64,000 nucleotides of DNA, from contig RHGM01000004.1 in the NCBI GenBank assembly GCA_003724185.1, positions 123,466 to 187,465 on the forward strand, read 5' to 3'. Positions 1-9,657 of the stretch are shown in pieces. How positions within the stretch are numbered: position 1 is the stretch's first letter; each line of letters opens with the position of its first letter. The notes beneath the pieces are model-generated. The model searched no databases and was not told where the DNA came from. It saw only the letters and a list, made by a program, of their open reading frames with translations. A program made the translations under genes and the position numbers. This DNA comes from Porphyrobacter sp. IPPAS B-1204. GTDB lineage: Bacteria > Pseudomonadota > Alphaproteobacteria > Sphingomonadales > Sphingomonadaceae.

Positions 1-1
1 G

Positions 2-1519
2 CTGGTCGCCACGACAGCCCACGTGACCACTGATGTGGCCGCAGTGCCGCTGCTGTGGGTTGTTCCGCTGGCTCTGTATCTGATGACCTTCTCGTTTGCC
101 TTCCGTCCCGGCGGTCAGGCGATGGACCGGATCCTGTTGCTGGTTCAACCCGCGCTGCTGACCGGCATCATGGCGACCCTGACCTTCGCCCGCGGCCTGC
201 CCTTTTTCGCGCTGCTGGGATTGAACCTGACCTTCTTCGTGGTCAGCGTCACGATCTGCCACCGCGAACTTTACACCCGTCGCCCGGCGGTGGGTGATCT
301 GACGCAGTTCTACTTTTTCATGTCGCTGGGCGGTGTCATCGGCGGCGCGCTCGCATCGCTGGTGGCCCCGGTGGTGTTTGAAGGGCTGCTCGAATTTCCG
401 CTGCTGGTTCTGGCCGTGCTCCTGTGCCGTTCTGACGTCCGCGCCCGGCTGGCCACGCTGAAGCCGGCCGTTGTGGCGGGTGCCAGCGTCGCAGCCTTCG
501 GATTGTTCCTGCTGGTCGACCGCGGCCTGATCAATCAGGACATGGTGCCGTTCCAGGCGGTTCTGATGATCCTTATTGTGTCGCTCGGCGTGACGGTGAT
601 TTCGTCCGGCCGACCCATTCGCCTGCTGGTTGCGGCGACGGTGGCGATGCTGGTGTCCATGAACCATTCGTCCTCGGCGCATCTGGTGGAGCGGGCACGG
701 TCATTCTTTGCGATCCACGCGATCTATGAAACCCCCAATGGTCAGGGCCGCTATCTGATGCACGGCAATACCGTGCATGGCGCCGAGCGTTGGGCCGATG
801 CCAATGGCAACCCGCTGGTGAGCCGCCCCGAGCCGGCGAGCTATTTCCACCTCGGCGGCGCCTATCACGAAGCGATCGAGCAGGCGCGTGCGGTGCAAGG
901 CGGCAAGCTGGGCAAGGTTGCGGTTGTGGGCCTGGGCATGGGTTCGCTGGCCTGTCATTCCAAGCCGGGCGAAACGTGGAATTTCTTTGAAATCGATCCC
1001 GAGGTCGTCCGCATTGCCCGCGATTCCAGCCTGTTCCGCGCGTTCAGCGATTGCACGCCGGGTGCCCGGGTCGTGGTAGGTGATGGCCGTCTGACGATGG
1101 CGAAGGAAGATGGCGGCTATGACCTCATCATGCTCGACGCCTTTTCGTCCGCTTCGCCGCCGGTTCACCTGGTGACGAAGGAAGCCGTCGCGATGTACGC
1201 CTCGAAGCTGTCGGACAAAGGTGTGCTGATCTTCAACGTGTCCAACCGGCACATGGTTCTGTCCTACGTCGTCGCCGGATCGGCGCGCGAGGCAGGGCTG
1301 ACCACGTGGCACCGCATGGATGGGCCGGGCACGGGCGATTTCATGGAGACGCTGAAAACTCCGGTCGAAGTCGCAATTATTGCACGCAATCCTGCCCAGG
1401 TGGGGACCATCGCAAGCGATCCTGCATGGACGCGCACCAAGGTTCCGGCGGACTTCAAGGTGTGGACCGACGATTACTCGAACATCGTTGACCCGATGCG
1501 CCGGAAGCACGGCTGGTAA
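2..1519 (+). CDS. Spermidine-synthase-like membrane protein, 5' end missing
   Basis: The reading frame is open from base 2, so the gene begins before the window; a GTG at 23 is an unlikely true start because the family continues upstream. The visible N-terminal half has several hydrophobic segments (about residues 10-230 of the visible part). The C-terminal half is a spermidine-synthase/SAM-methyltransferase fold with the nucleotide-binding stretch VAVVGLGMGSLAC, an acidic FFEIDP strand end and GDGR plus YDLIMLDAFSS. This layout is that of fused membrane/spermidine-synthase-like proteins. Whether it makes polyamines is not known. An 11-bp perfect hairpin follows the stop codon. Confidence 0.75.
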   Translation: MVATTAHVTTDVAAVPLLWVVPLALYLMTFSFAFRPGGQAMDRILLLVQPALLTGIMATLTFARGLPFFALLGLNLTFFVVSVTICHRELYTRRPAVGDLTQFYFFMSLGGVIGGALASLVAPVVFEGLLEFPLLVLAVLLCRSDVRARLATLKPAVVAGASVAAFGLFLLVDRGLINQDMVPFQAVLMILIVSLGVTVISSGRPIRLLVAATVAMLVSMNHSSSAHLVERARSFFAIHAIYETPNGQGRYLMHGNTVHGAERWADANGNPLVSRPEPASYFHLGGAYHEAIEQARAVQGGKLGKVAVVGLGMGSLACHSKPGETWNFFEIDPEVVRIARDSSLFRAFSDCTPGARVVVGDGRLTMAKEDGGYDLIMLDAFSSASPPVHLVTKEAVAMYASKLSDKGVLIFNVSNRHMVLSYVVAGSAREAGLTTWHRMDGPGTGDFMETLKTPVEVAIIARNPAQVGTIASDPAWTRTKVPADFKVWTDDYSNIVDPMRRKHGW

Positions 1520-1547
1520 GGCCGCAGCACAGGGGGCACCGTTGTTG

Positions 1548-1573
1548 AGTCCGCCGTGCCGTCACGGCGGACT
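1548..1573. terminator. Strong hairpin, terminator-like
   Basis: Perfect 11-bp inverted repeat (1548-1558 with 1563-1573) and a CCGT loop, 29 bases after the stop of the first gene. There is no clear T-run on the plus strand, so it may stabilise the transcript end rather than act as a classical intrinsic terminator. The rest of 1520-1752 shows no credible gene. Confidence 0.45.
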
Positions 1574-1752
1574 GCAACAAAACGGACCGTCTTCGCCTGT
1601 GAGTTGCTATGCCGATCCCACCGCACATGCGGCGACTGCTGCGCCTACCGATGTGCGGCTGGCCTGAAAGGCCCGGCGATGACCCAAGCGCCAAAGGCTC
1701 TCAGGCCGGCGTGGCCCAAGAGCTTGAACTTGATCGCAAATTTAGAAGTTAA

Positions 1753-1827
1753 TGGCTCCCCGAGTAGGATTCGAACCTACGGCCAAGTGATTAACAGTCA
1801 CCTACTCTACCGCTGAGCTATCGGGGA
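1753..1827 (-). tRNA. tRNA-Asn (anticodon GUU)
   Basis: On the minus strand a complete cloverleaf can be folded: acceptor stem TCCCCGA/TCGGGGA, D-arm AGCTCAGCGGTAGAG, anticodon loop CTGTTAATC with GTT, T-loop GTTCGAATC, discriminator G and an encoded CCA at 1753-1755. The flanks 1828-2063 hold only low-complexity, hairpin-rich sequence and no credible gene. Confidence 0.97.
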
Positions 1828-2063
1828 GCAACTCTTCCAAGCGGTGTAAGGAAGAGCGGAAGCGCGCCTATATGGGCGGGTGCTGGTGATTGCAAGAGGG
1901 TTTTGACGCCCTTCCTGCTTGAGATTCACATCGGACCTAACGGGTCCGCAAGGCCGACCGGCCTCAAGTAGCGAAGCGGTAGGGCAACAAGGAATTCCGC
2001 CCGAAGCGGGTGCAACTCGCTGCGCGTCTAGCGAGGACGGCACGGCAGCTGGCGTGCGGAAAA

Positions 2064-2858
2064 CTAGGACGTGATGAACTGCTCCGCCACGATCCGTTCC
2101 TCAAGGCTCTGGCCGGGATCGAACAGCAGGGTGAGGTCATTGTCATGCGCAATCTGGAGGCGCACTTCGGCGATGTCGCGCAGCTCCTTCTGGTCGGCAA
2201 CAGCGGCCACCGGGCGCTTGGCCGGGTCGAGCACACGCAGGACGATCTTCATCCGGTCAGGCAGGATTGCGCCCTTCCAGCGGCGCGGGCGGAAGGGGCT
2301 GATCGGGGTCAGTGCCAGCATCTTGCTGTCCAGAGGCAGGATCGGGCCATTGGCTGACAGGTTATAGGCGGTCGATCCGGCAGGGGTCGCCACCAGCACC
2401 CCGTCGCACACCAGCTCGCGGATGCGCACCCGGTCCCCCACGGTCACCTCGATCTTGGCGGCCTGCCGGGTTTCGCGCAGGATCGACAGTTCATTGATGG
2501 CGTTCAGCACGTGCGTCTCGCCGTCCTGCGTCACCGCCTCCACCCGCAGGGGCGAAATCGTCCAGTGGCGGGCCTTGTTGACCCGCGCGGCAATCGCTGC
2601 TCGCTTGTCATAGCGGTTCATCAAAAAGCCGACTGTGCCAAGGTTCATTCCGAACGCCGGGATCACGCGTCCGGCATCGAGCATCGCGTGCAGCACCTGC
2701 AGCATATACCCGTCACCGCCCAGCACGACCACCGCATCGGCCTCGGCCAGCGGCACCCAGTCGCCCTGCGCCAGCAGCGCCTGCTGCGCGTCCTGCGCAC
2801 GCTCGGTCTCGGAGGCGAGCAGCGCCAGCCGCTGGTAGATCATGCCATTGCTCGCCAT
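2064..2858 (-). CDS. nadK: NAD kinase
   Basis: NAD kinase phosphorylates NAD to NADP in the cytosol. The 264-aa product has the family motifs in order: VVVLGGDGYML (GGDG phosphate-binding motif), NLGTVGFLMN, ISPLRVEA, and DGVLVATPAGSTAYNLSANGP. Length is normal for bacterial NadK. The frame is open further upstream to 2969, but the ATG at 2858 has a strong purine-rich ribosome site (GGAGGGGGAAG) 2 bases upstream and matches where the family begins. The upstream region is shared with the divergent EAL gene at 3002. Confidence 0.95.
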   Translation of the reverse strand: MASNGMIYQRLALLASETERAQDAQQALLAQGDWVPLAEADAVVVLGGDGYMLQVLHAMLDAGRVIPAFGMNLGTVGFLMNRYDKRAAIAARVNKARHWTISPLRVEAVTQDGETHVLNAINELSILRETRQAAKIEVTVGDRVRIRELVCDGVLVATPAGSTAYNLSANGPILPLDSKMLALTPISPFRPRRWKGAILPDRMKIVLRVLDPAKRPVAAVADQKELRDIAEVRLQIAHDNDLTLLFDPGQSLEERIVAEQFITS

Positions 2859-3001
2859 TCTTCCCCCTCCGGCAGCACCGGGCGTTATCCCCGACACAAT
2901 GCTAGGCGTGAGCCCTGATGTGCCAGATTCGGGCGGATTGCAATTGATGCGAGGCAGCCTGTCATTCAATGGTTAAGGAGGGTCGGGGCAAGAGGAGCCA
3001 G

Positions 3002-3835
3002 ATGGAACAGGGTCGCACATCCTTGCGAGGGCCGATCACGCGCGGACGCTTTCCGGGTGTCAGCCCTGGCGTGCTTGAGGCGGACCTGCTCAGCGCGCTT
3101 GACCGGCGCGAGATCGAGGTCTTGTTCCAGCCGCAATTCGCGTGCGTTACCGGCGCGGTGATCGGGGCCGAGGCACTGGCGCGCTGGCAGCATCCGACGC
3201 TGGGGGTGATCGGCGCACGCGATCTGTTCGCGATTGCCGAGCGTGCCGCGCTGGTCGCACCCCTGTCGCGCCATGTCGTCGCCCGGGCGCTTGAGGATGC
3301 TGAAACCTGGCCGGACAACCTCACCTTGTCCCTCAACATCACGCCCGAGGAGTTGGGCGATCCCCGCTTTGCCGCCGATTTTGCGGCACTGATCGGGCGT
3401 TCCGACATCGCTCCGCAACGGCTGATGCTGGAAATCACGGAGGATCTTCTGCTTCGCAATCTGACGCAGGCAGCTTCCGCGCTGAAGGCGCTGCGGGGGC
3501 TGGGCTTCCGTACCGCTCTGGATGACTTCGGCGCAGGGTTCTGCAATTTCCGGTATCTGCGCGAACTGCCGCTGGATGCGCTGAAGCTCGACAAGGCGAT
3601 GGTCGAAGGCGTGCCTGCCGATTCCACCGCGCTCGCCGTGCTGCGGGCGATTGTGGCGCTCGCCAAGGCACTGGGCCTTGCGGTCTATGCCGAGGGGATC
3701 GAGGATGAAATCCAGCGCGCTGCCATCACGGCGGAAGGCTGCGACGTCTGGCAGGGCTTCCTGCGCGCCCAACCCATGCCGAGCGAAAGCGTGCTTGCGC
3801 TGGCCCGCACGGCGCGGGGCATGGGGCACGGATAG
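3002..3835 (+). CDS. EAL-domain cyclic-di-GMP phosphodiesterase
   Basis: A stand-alone EAL domain of about 240 residues, predicted to hydrolyse cyclic di-GMP. Catalytic signatures are present: GAEALARW (EAL), LSLNIT (Asn), LEITED (Glu), LDDFGAGF (DDFG), LKLDK (Lys), AEGIED (Glu) and VWQGFL (Gln), so it is probably active. No GGDEF or sensor domain is seen; the roughly 35 N-terminal residues are basic and featureless. The start at 3002 is preferred over an upstream ATG at 2969 because AGAGGAG lies just before it. It is divergent from nadK and precedes the ABC-F gene. Confidence 0.9.
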   Translation: MEQGRTSLRGPITRGRFPGVSPGVLEADLLSALDRREIEVLFQPQFACVTGAVIGAEALARWQHPTLGVIGARDLFAIAERAALVAPLSRHVVARALEDAETWPDNLTLSLNITPEELGDPRFAADFAALIGRSDIAPQRLMLEITEDLLLRNLTQAASALKALRGLGFRTALDDFGAGFCNFRYLRELPLDALKLDKAMVEGVPADSTALAVLRAIVALAKALGLAVYAEGIEDEIQRAAITAEGCDVWQGFLRAQPMPSESVLALARTARGMGHG

Positions 3836-3881
3836 GCGATTTCCTTTGGGCGACGGGCGATAGGCTGTTAGGGGCGCGCCC

Positions 3882-5732
3882 ATGCTTACCATCGACGGTG
3901 TCACAGTGCGGCTTGGCGGCCGGGCCATTCTTGAACGCGCCAGCGCAACCGTGCCGGTGGGCGCGCGCGTGGGCCTGATCGGCCGCAATGGCGCGGGCAA
4001 GTCCACGCTGATGAAGGCGCTGATCGGCGAGATCGAACCGGACGACGGCGAGATCAGCAAGCCAGCACGCGCCAAGATCGGCTATATCGCGCAGGAAGCG
4101 CCCAGCGGCAGCATGACTCCTGAAGAGGTCGTGCTGGCCTCCGCCACCGAGCGTGCTGCGCTGCTGGAAGAGCTGGAAACCTGCACGGACATGGACCGGA
4201 TGGGTGACGTCCACGAACGCTTGCTCGCCATCGACGCCTATTCCGCGCCTGCGCGTGCGGCCAAGATCCTCAATGGTCTGGGCTTTGACGAGGAAATGCA
4301 GCAGCGCCCCGTCGACAGCTTTTCGGGCGGGTGGAAGATGCGCATTGCGCTGGGCGCGCTGCTGTTTTCCGAGCCTGACATCCTGCTGCTCGACGAGCCC
4401 AGCAACCACCTCGACCTCGAAGCGACGCTGTGGCTGGAGAACTTCCTCAAATCCTATCCCGCCACGCTGGTGGTGATCAGCCATGAACGCGACCTGCTGA
4501 ACAAGGTGGTCGATCACATTCTGCACCTGCAGGGCGGGCAGCTGACGCTCTATCCAGGCGGCTATGACGCGTTCGAGAAACAGCGGGCGGAACGCGCCGC
4601 GCAGCTGGCCTCGGCCAAGGCGTCGCAGGATGCGCAGCGCGCGCGGTTGCAGGATTATGTCGCCCGCAACTCCGCCCGCGCCTCGACCGCCAAACAGGCG
4701 CAATCGCGGGCCAAGATGCTCGCCAAGATGCAGCCCATCGCCGCGCTGATGGAAGACCCGACGCTGAGCTTCGATTTCCCCGATCCGGCGGAGATGAAAT
4801 CGCCGATGATCACGCTGGAACAGGCGGCTGTCGGCTATGGCGAAGCGCCGCCGATCCTGAAGCGGCTGAATTTCCGCATCGAGGCGGATGATCGCATTGC
4901 CCTGCTGGGCCGCAACGGCAACGGCAAGACCACGCTGGCGCGTCTGCTCGCATCGCAGCTCGATCCGGCAGAGGGCGCGGTGAATGCTCCGGGCAAGCTG
5001 AAGGTCGGATACTTCACCCAGTATCAGGTCGAGGAACTGGCGGGTGAGGACACCCCGCTCGATTTGATGAACCGTGCGATGGAAGGGCAGTCGCAGGGCG
5101 CCGTGCGGGCGCAACTGGGGCGCTTCGGCTTTTCCGGGCCGCGCGCGAACCAGCGGGTCGACAAGCTTTCCGGTGGGGAGCGCGCGCGGCTTGCGCTGGC
5201 GCTGATCACCCGCGATGCGCCGCATCTGCTGATCCTCGACGAACCGACCAACCACCTTGATGTCGATGCGCGTGAGGCGCTGATCCAGGCGCTCAACACC
5301 TATACCGGGGCGGTGATCCTCATCAGCCACGATCGCCACATGGTCGAACTGACCGCTGACCGGCTTGTGCTGGTCGATGGCGGCACGGCCCGCGAATATG
5401 CGGGGAGCATGGATGATTACATCGACTTCATTCTGGGCCGCAACCAGCCCAAGGGTGATCGCGGCGGCAAAGCCAAAGCGCAGCGCGGCGGGAATGCGCT
5501 CGCCGATTTGCGGGCGGCGCAATCCGATCTCGGCAAGGCCGAGGCTGCAGTGGCCCGCTGCACCGCCGAGGTTGAGGAGCTGGACCAGCGCATTCTTGCC
5601 CTGAGCGGGCAGGGCGGGGCGAAGATGCAGTCCCTGCTGACCCAGCGCGCCCGTGCCGCCGAAGCCCTCGCCAATGCGGAAGAGGCGTGGCTGGCCGCCG
5701 GATCGGTGCTGGAGGCGCTCGAAGCCGTCTGA
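3882..5732 (+). CDS. ABC-F family ATPase
   Basis: Soluble tandem ABC ATPase of 616 aa without membrane segments, the ABC-F class that acts on ribosomes or in DNA/RNA transactions. Domain 1 has GRNGAGKST, signature SGGWKMRIAL and LLLDEPSNHLD; domain 2 has GRNGNGKTT, LSGGERARLAL and LILDEPTNHLD. A charged linker follows domain 1 (about residues 225-285) and a C-terminal coiled coil spans roughly residues 530-616, as in Uup-type members. The exact ABC-F subfamily cannot be fixed from motifs alone. Confidence 0.92.
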   Translation: MLTIDGVTVRLGGRAILERASATVPVGARVGLIGRNGAGKSTLMKALIGEIEPDDGEISKPARAKIGYIAQEAPSGSMTPEEVVLASATERAALLEELETCTDMDRMGDVHERLLAIDAYSAPARAAKILNGLGFDEEMQQRPVDSFSGGWKMRIALGALLFSEPDILLLDEPSNHLDLEATLWLENFLKSYPATLVVISHERDLLNKVVDHILHLQGGQLTLYPGGYDAFEKQRAERAAQLASAKASQDAQRARLQDYVARNSARASTAKQAQSRAKMLAKMQPIAALMEDPTLSFDFPDPAEMKSPMITLEQAAVGYGEAPPILKRLNFRIEADDRIALLGRNGNGKTTLARLLASQLDPAEGAVNAPGKLKVGYFTQYQVEELAGEDTPLDLMNRAMEGQSQGAVRAQLGRFGFSGPRANQRVDKLSGGERARLALALITRDAPHLLILDEPTNHLDVDAREALIQALNTYTGAVILISHDRHMVELTADRLVLVDGGTAREYAGSMDDYIDFILGRNQPKGDRGGKAKAQRGGNALADLRAAQSDLGKAEAAVARCTAEVEELDQRILALSGQGGAKMQSLLTQRARAAEALANAEEAWLAAGSVLEALEAV

Positions 5733-5743
5733 TTTGGCGCGCC

Positions 5744-8700
5744 TCAGGCCGCTTTCTTCGCCTTCGCCGCCTTCTTGACGATCCCGGATAGCCCCTTGCT
5801 CAGCTGGAACAGGCCGTTGAGCCTGCTCAGCGGATCGCCCCATGCGCGGTTGATCACCAGCTTCATGTCAGGGCGCAGCTTGGCCGTGTCCTTGGCGTTC
5901 TGGTTAAGGCGCTCGACATAGGCGATCAGGCCCGCCGGATCGGGGAAATCGTCATTGTGGAAGGTGACGAGCGTTCCGCGTGCGCCCACGTCGATCTTGG
6001 CAATGCAGGCCTCGATGGCCTGATGCTTGATCTCGATCAGGCGGATCAGGTTCTTGGTCGGCTGCGGCAGATCGCCGAAACGGTCGATCATCTCGGCGGC
6101 AAGGCTTTCGATCTCGTGCTGCCCGTCGGCCTGATTGAGACGGCGATACAGGGCCATACGCACGGCAAGATCGGGGACGTACTCCTCCGGAATCATTATC
6201 GGCGCATCGACCGTGATCTGGGGGGTGAGCTTGTCGCGCGGGCGTTCAAGGCCCATCTCGCCCGCCTTGGCGGCCAGAATCGCTTCTTCCAGCATCGCCT
6301 GATACAGCTCGAACCCGACCTCGCGGATATGGCCTGACTGTTCGTCGCCCAGCAGATTGCCCGCCCCGCGAATATCGAGATCGTGGCTGGCCAGCTGGAA
6401 GCCTGCGCCAAGCGTATCGAGATCGCCCAGAACCTTCAGCCGCTTCTGCGCAACTTCGGACAGGGCGACGCCCGCCTCGTGCGTCAGATAGGCATAGGCG
6501 CGCAGCTTGGCGCGGCCCACGCGCCCGCGCAGCTGATAGAGCTGGGCAAGGCCGAAGCGGTCAGCGCGGTGGATGATGATGGTGTTGGCCGATGGAATAT
6601 CGAGCCCGCTTTCGACGATGGTGGTCGACAGCAGCACGTCATATTTGCGGTCATAGAATGCGCCCATGCGTTCTTCGACCTCGCTGGGCGACATCTGGCC
6701 GTGGGCGCTGACCGATTTGATTTCGGGCGCATGTTCGCGCAGCCATTCTTCCACATCGGCCATATCGGAGATGCGCGGCACCACGATGAAGCTTTGCCCG
6801 CCGCGGTGATGTTCGCGCAGCAGGGCCTCGCGCATCACCATGTCGTCCCACTCCATCACGGAGGTTCGCACGGCTAGCCGGTCGACCGGTGGGGTCTGGA
6901 TGGTTGAGAGTTCGCGCAGCCCGCTCATCGCCATTTGCAGCGTGCGCGGGATCGGGGTGGCGGTGAGGGTCAGCACGTGAACGTCTGCGCGCAGCTGCTT
7001 CAGCTTTTCCTTGTGGGTGACGCCGAAGCGCTGTTCCTCGTCCACGATGACAAGGCCCAAATTCTTGAACTTGGTCGATTTCGACAGGATCGCGTGGGTC
7101 CCGACGACCAGATCGACATGGCCGTTTTCCAGCCCCTCGCGGGTTTCGGTGGCTTCCTTGGCTGTGACCAGTCGTGACAGGCGCCCGACATTGAGCGGGA
7201 AGCCTGCAAACCGTTCGGCAAAGTTCTGGTAATGCTGGCGGGCGAGCAGGGTGGTGGGGGCGACCACGGCGACCTGCTGGCCGTTCATCGCTGCCACGAA
7301 AGCCGCACGCAGGGCGACCTCGGTCTTGCCGAAGCCGACATCGCCGCACACCAGCCGGTCCATCGGGCGCCCGCTTTCCAGATCGCCGAGGACGTCCGCG
7401 ATGGCGCGTTCCTGATCCTCTGTCTCGGACCACGGAAAACGGTCGGTGAACTGGCCGAGAGTGGCGGGATCGGCGGGCAAGGAAGGTGCTTGCCGCAAGG
7501 CGCGGGCGGCGGCGACCTGCATCAGCTCGCCCGCGATGGCGGTGATGCGCTCCTTCAGCTTGGCGCGGCGGCGCTGCCATGCCTCACCGCCGAGCTTGTC
7601 GAGCGCGACCGCAAGTTCGGACGAACCGTAGCGGCTGAGCACGTCGATATTCTCGACTGGGATGAACAGCTTGTCTCCGCCCGCATATTCCAGCGCGACG
7701 CAATCGTGCTTGCTCTTGCCCACCGGGATGGGTTCAAGGCCCAGATAGCGCCCGATGCCATGCTCGATATGCACCACCAGATCGCCGCGCGCCAACGCCT
7801 GAAGTTCGGCGAGGAAGGCGTCGGAATCCTTGCGCTTTTTCTTGCGCCGTACCAACCGGTCGCCAAGAATGTCGGCTTCGGTCAGGATTTCCAGCGTGTC
7901 ACTGGCGAACCCGGTTTCCAGCGGGAGGACAACCACGGCGGTTGTGTTCTTGGCCGCCAGCCCCAGCGCCTGCTGCCAGCTATCGGCCAGCGCAGTGGGC
8001 GCGCCGGCCTCTGCAAGGATCGCGGCAATACGGCGGGCAGAGCCGTTCGAATAGGCCGCCACGAGAGACTTGCGCGAGCCCTTCGCTACTGATTTTAGAT
8101 GCTTAGCGGCGGCCTCGTAGACATTTTCCCCGCGCCCGCGTTCGGGCGTAAAATCGCGGGCCGAGCGGAAGGCGAAATCGAGCGTGCCGGCCTTTTCCTC
8201 GCTGGCAAACCCGGTCGCACGGTGGGCGGGCATGGCGGCCAGTGCGGCGTCGAACTCCGCGCGCGAAAGGTACAATGCATCGGGCTTGAGCGGGCGGTAC
8301 GAGCCCTTCTTTTCGCCCGCGATTCGGCCGCGCTGGTCGTGATAGTCGGTGATATCGGTAAGGCGCTCCTCGGCTGCACCCAGCGCGCCCTGGTCGATGA
8401 TGACGACATCATCCTTGCCGAGATGGTCGAACAGGCTGGCCAGCTTGTCCTCGAACAGCGGGAGCCAGTGTTCCATCCCGGCCAGCCTGCGCCCTTCGGA
8501 CACGGCTTCGTAAAGCGGGTCTTGCGTCGCGTTGGCGCCGAACAGCTCGCGATAGCGGGAGCGGAAACGCTTGATGCTCTCCTCGTCCAGCAGGGCTTCG
8601 GAGGCGGGGAGCAGCAGGTGCGAATCCACCCGTTCGACGGTCAGCTGCGTCGCAGGATCGAACAGGCGCAGGCTTTCCAGTTCGTCCCCGAAGAAATCGA

Positions 8701-9244
8701 GCCTCAGGCCGGAATCGAGGCTGGAGGGGAAGATATCGACAATGGACCCGCGCACCGCAAATTCGCCGTGGTCGATCACTGTGTCGGTGCGTCCATATCC
8801 CTGCCGGACCAGCAGCGCGGCGAGGCTTTCGTGGCCGATGGTGGTGCCGACACGAAATTCACGCACGCTCTCGCGCACGCGGAAGGGGGTGAGCACGCGT
8901 TGCAGCACGGCGTTAACCGTTGTTACCAACAATTGCTGGGCACTGCCCGGCTGTTGCAACCGGTGGAGCGTCGCCAGCCTTTCCGCGCTGATCGTCAGCG
9001 CGGGGCTGGCGCGGTCATAGGGGAGGCAGTCCCACGCGGGGAAGGCAATCACCTCCACCTCGGGCGCGAAGAACCGTGCTGCTTCCGCCGCTGCGCGCAT
9101 CGCCGCATCGTCGGGTGCGATGAATACCGCCCGGCGCTTGGCGGCGCGGGCGAGATCGGACAGCACCAGCGGCAGGCTCCCGCGCGGGAGCGAGGCCAAT
9201 GTCAGCGGATCACGGGCCGCGAGGATGCAGTTGAGGTCGGGCAT
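5744..9244 (-). CDS. mfd: Transcription-repair coupling factor Mfd
   Basis: 1166-aa Mfd, the normal size. It displaces RNA polymerase stalled at lesions and recruits UvrA. The N-terminal part (about residues 1-330) is the degenerate UvrB-like module. A CarD-like RNAP-interaction domain follows (about 475-545, [16 protein letters not shown]). Then come the RecG-like translocase motifs: [49 protein letters not shown] and [15 protein letters not shown]. The C-terminal TRCF domain ends in a lysine/alanine-rich tail. It lies tail to tail with the ABC-F gene with an 11-base gap. Confidence 0.97.
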   Translation of the reverse strand: MPDLNCILAARDPLTLASLPRGSLPLVLSDLARAAKRRAVFIAPDDAAMRAAAEAARFFAPEVEVIAFPAWDCLPYDRASPALTISAERLATLHRLQQPGSAQQLLVTTVNAVLQRVLTPFRVRESVREFRVGTTIGHESLAALLVRQGYGRTDTVIDHGEFAVRGSIVDIFPSSLDSGLRLDFFGDELESLRLFDPATQLTVERVDSHLLLPASEALLDEESIKRFRSRYRELFGANATQDPLYEAVSEGRRLAGMEHWLPLFEDKLASLFDHLGKDDVVIIDQGALGAAEERLTDITDYHDQRGRIAGEKKGSYRPLKPDALYLSRAEFDAALAAMPAHRATGFASEEKAGTLDFAFRSARDFTPERGRGENVYEAAAKHLKSVAKGSRKSLVAAYSNGSARRIAAILAEAGAPTALADSWQQALGLAAKNTTAVVVLPLETGFASDTLEILTEADILGDRLVRRKKKRKDSDAFLAELQALARGDLVVHIEHGIGRYLGLEPIPVGKSKHDCVALEYAGGDKLFIPVENIDVLSRYGSSELAVALDKLGGEAWQRRRAKLKERITAIAGELMQVAAARALRQAPSLPADPATLGQFTDRFPWSETEDQERAIADVLGDLESGRPMDRLVCGDVGFGKTEVALRAAFVAAMNGQQVAVVAPTTLLARQHYQNFAERFAGFPLNVGRLSRLVTAKEATETREGLENGHVDLVVGTHAILSKSTKFKNLGLVIVDEEQRFGVTHKEKLKQLRADVHVLTLTATPIPRTLQMAMSGLRELSTIQTPPVDRLAVRTSVMEWDDMVMREALLREHHRGGQSFIVVPRISDMADVEEWLREHAPEIKSVSAHGQMSPSEVEERMGAFYDRKYDVLLSTTIVESGLDIPSANTIIIHRADRFGLAQLYQLRGRVGRAKLRAYAYLTHEAGVALSEVAQKRLKVLGDLDTLGAGFQLASHDLDIRGAGNLLGDEQSGHIREVGFELYQAMLEEAILAAKAGEMGLERPRDKLTPQITVDAPIMIPEEYVPDLAVRMALYRRLNQADGQHEIESLAAEMIDRFGDLPQPTKNLIRLIEIKHQAIEACIAKIDVGARGTLVTFHNDDFPDPAGLIAYVERLNQNAKDTAKLRPDMKLVINRAWGDPLSRLNGLFQLSKGLSGIVKKAAKAKKAA

Positions 9245-9294
9245 AAGTTTCCCATCAAGCAGCGCAGGGACGGAGGGTTCCCGCGCGCCCCCCG

Positions 9295-9585
9295 TCAGCG
9301 GGGAATATCGACGTAATCGAGCTTTTGCATGGTGACCAGCAGATCACCTGCGAGATGATCGGGCGGGGTCTGCGAGCCCAGCGCCCAGGCCATCACATCA
9401 ACGTCATCTTCGTCCAGCAGCGCCTCGAACCACGCCAGTTCGGCTTCGCCCCAGCCCGCGTGATAGCGATCATAATAGCCGCCGATCATGTAATCGGCTT
9501 CGCGCGTGCCGCGGTGCCAGGCGCGGAACTTTGCGCGGGCGAGGCGTTGTTCGAAGGATGGGCCGGAGGATTGGACGTCGGTCAT
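9295..9585 (-). CDS. sdhE: Succinate dehydrogenase assembly factor SdhE/CptB
   Basis: A 96-aa acidic protein of the SdhE family, which promotes covalent flavinylation of the SdhA subunit. The RGxxE-type motif is present as HRGTREADYMIGGY, followed by the typical LAWFEALLDEDDVDVMAWALG segment (short pieces: AWFEALL, DEDDVD, MAWALG). The ATG at 9585 is preferred over a GTG at 9594 because AGGTGA sits at the right distance. It is divergent from recG, an arrangement common in alphaproteobacteria, and probably shares the mfd transcript direction. Confidence 0.9.
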   Translation of the reverse strand: MTDVQSSGPSFEQRLARAKFRAWHRGTREADYMIGGYYDRYHAGWGEAELAWFEALLDEDDVDVMAWALGSQTPPDHLAGDLLVTMQKLDYVDIPR

Positions 9586-9657
9586 GGCGATCACCTAGCC
9601 ACAGGCTTGCGCAGGCACAACTCGCAAAGACGCAATCTGAGTGTTAGCGAAGGCAAC

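Noticed and set aside
9325..9657. N-terminal extension of RecG
   Set aside because: This part is antisense to sdhE and has no RecG similarity; the family starts at 9658.
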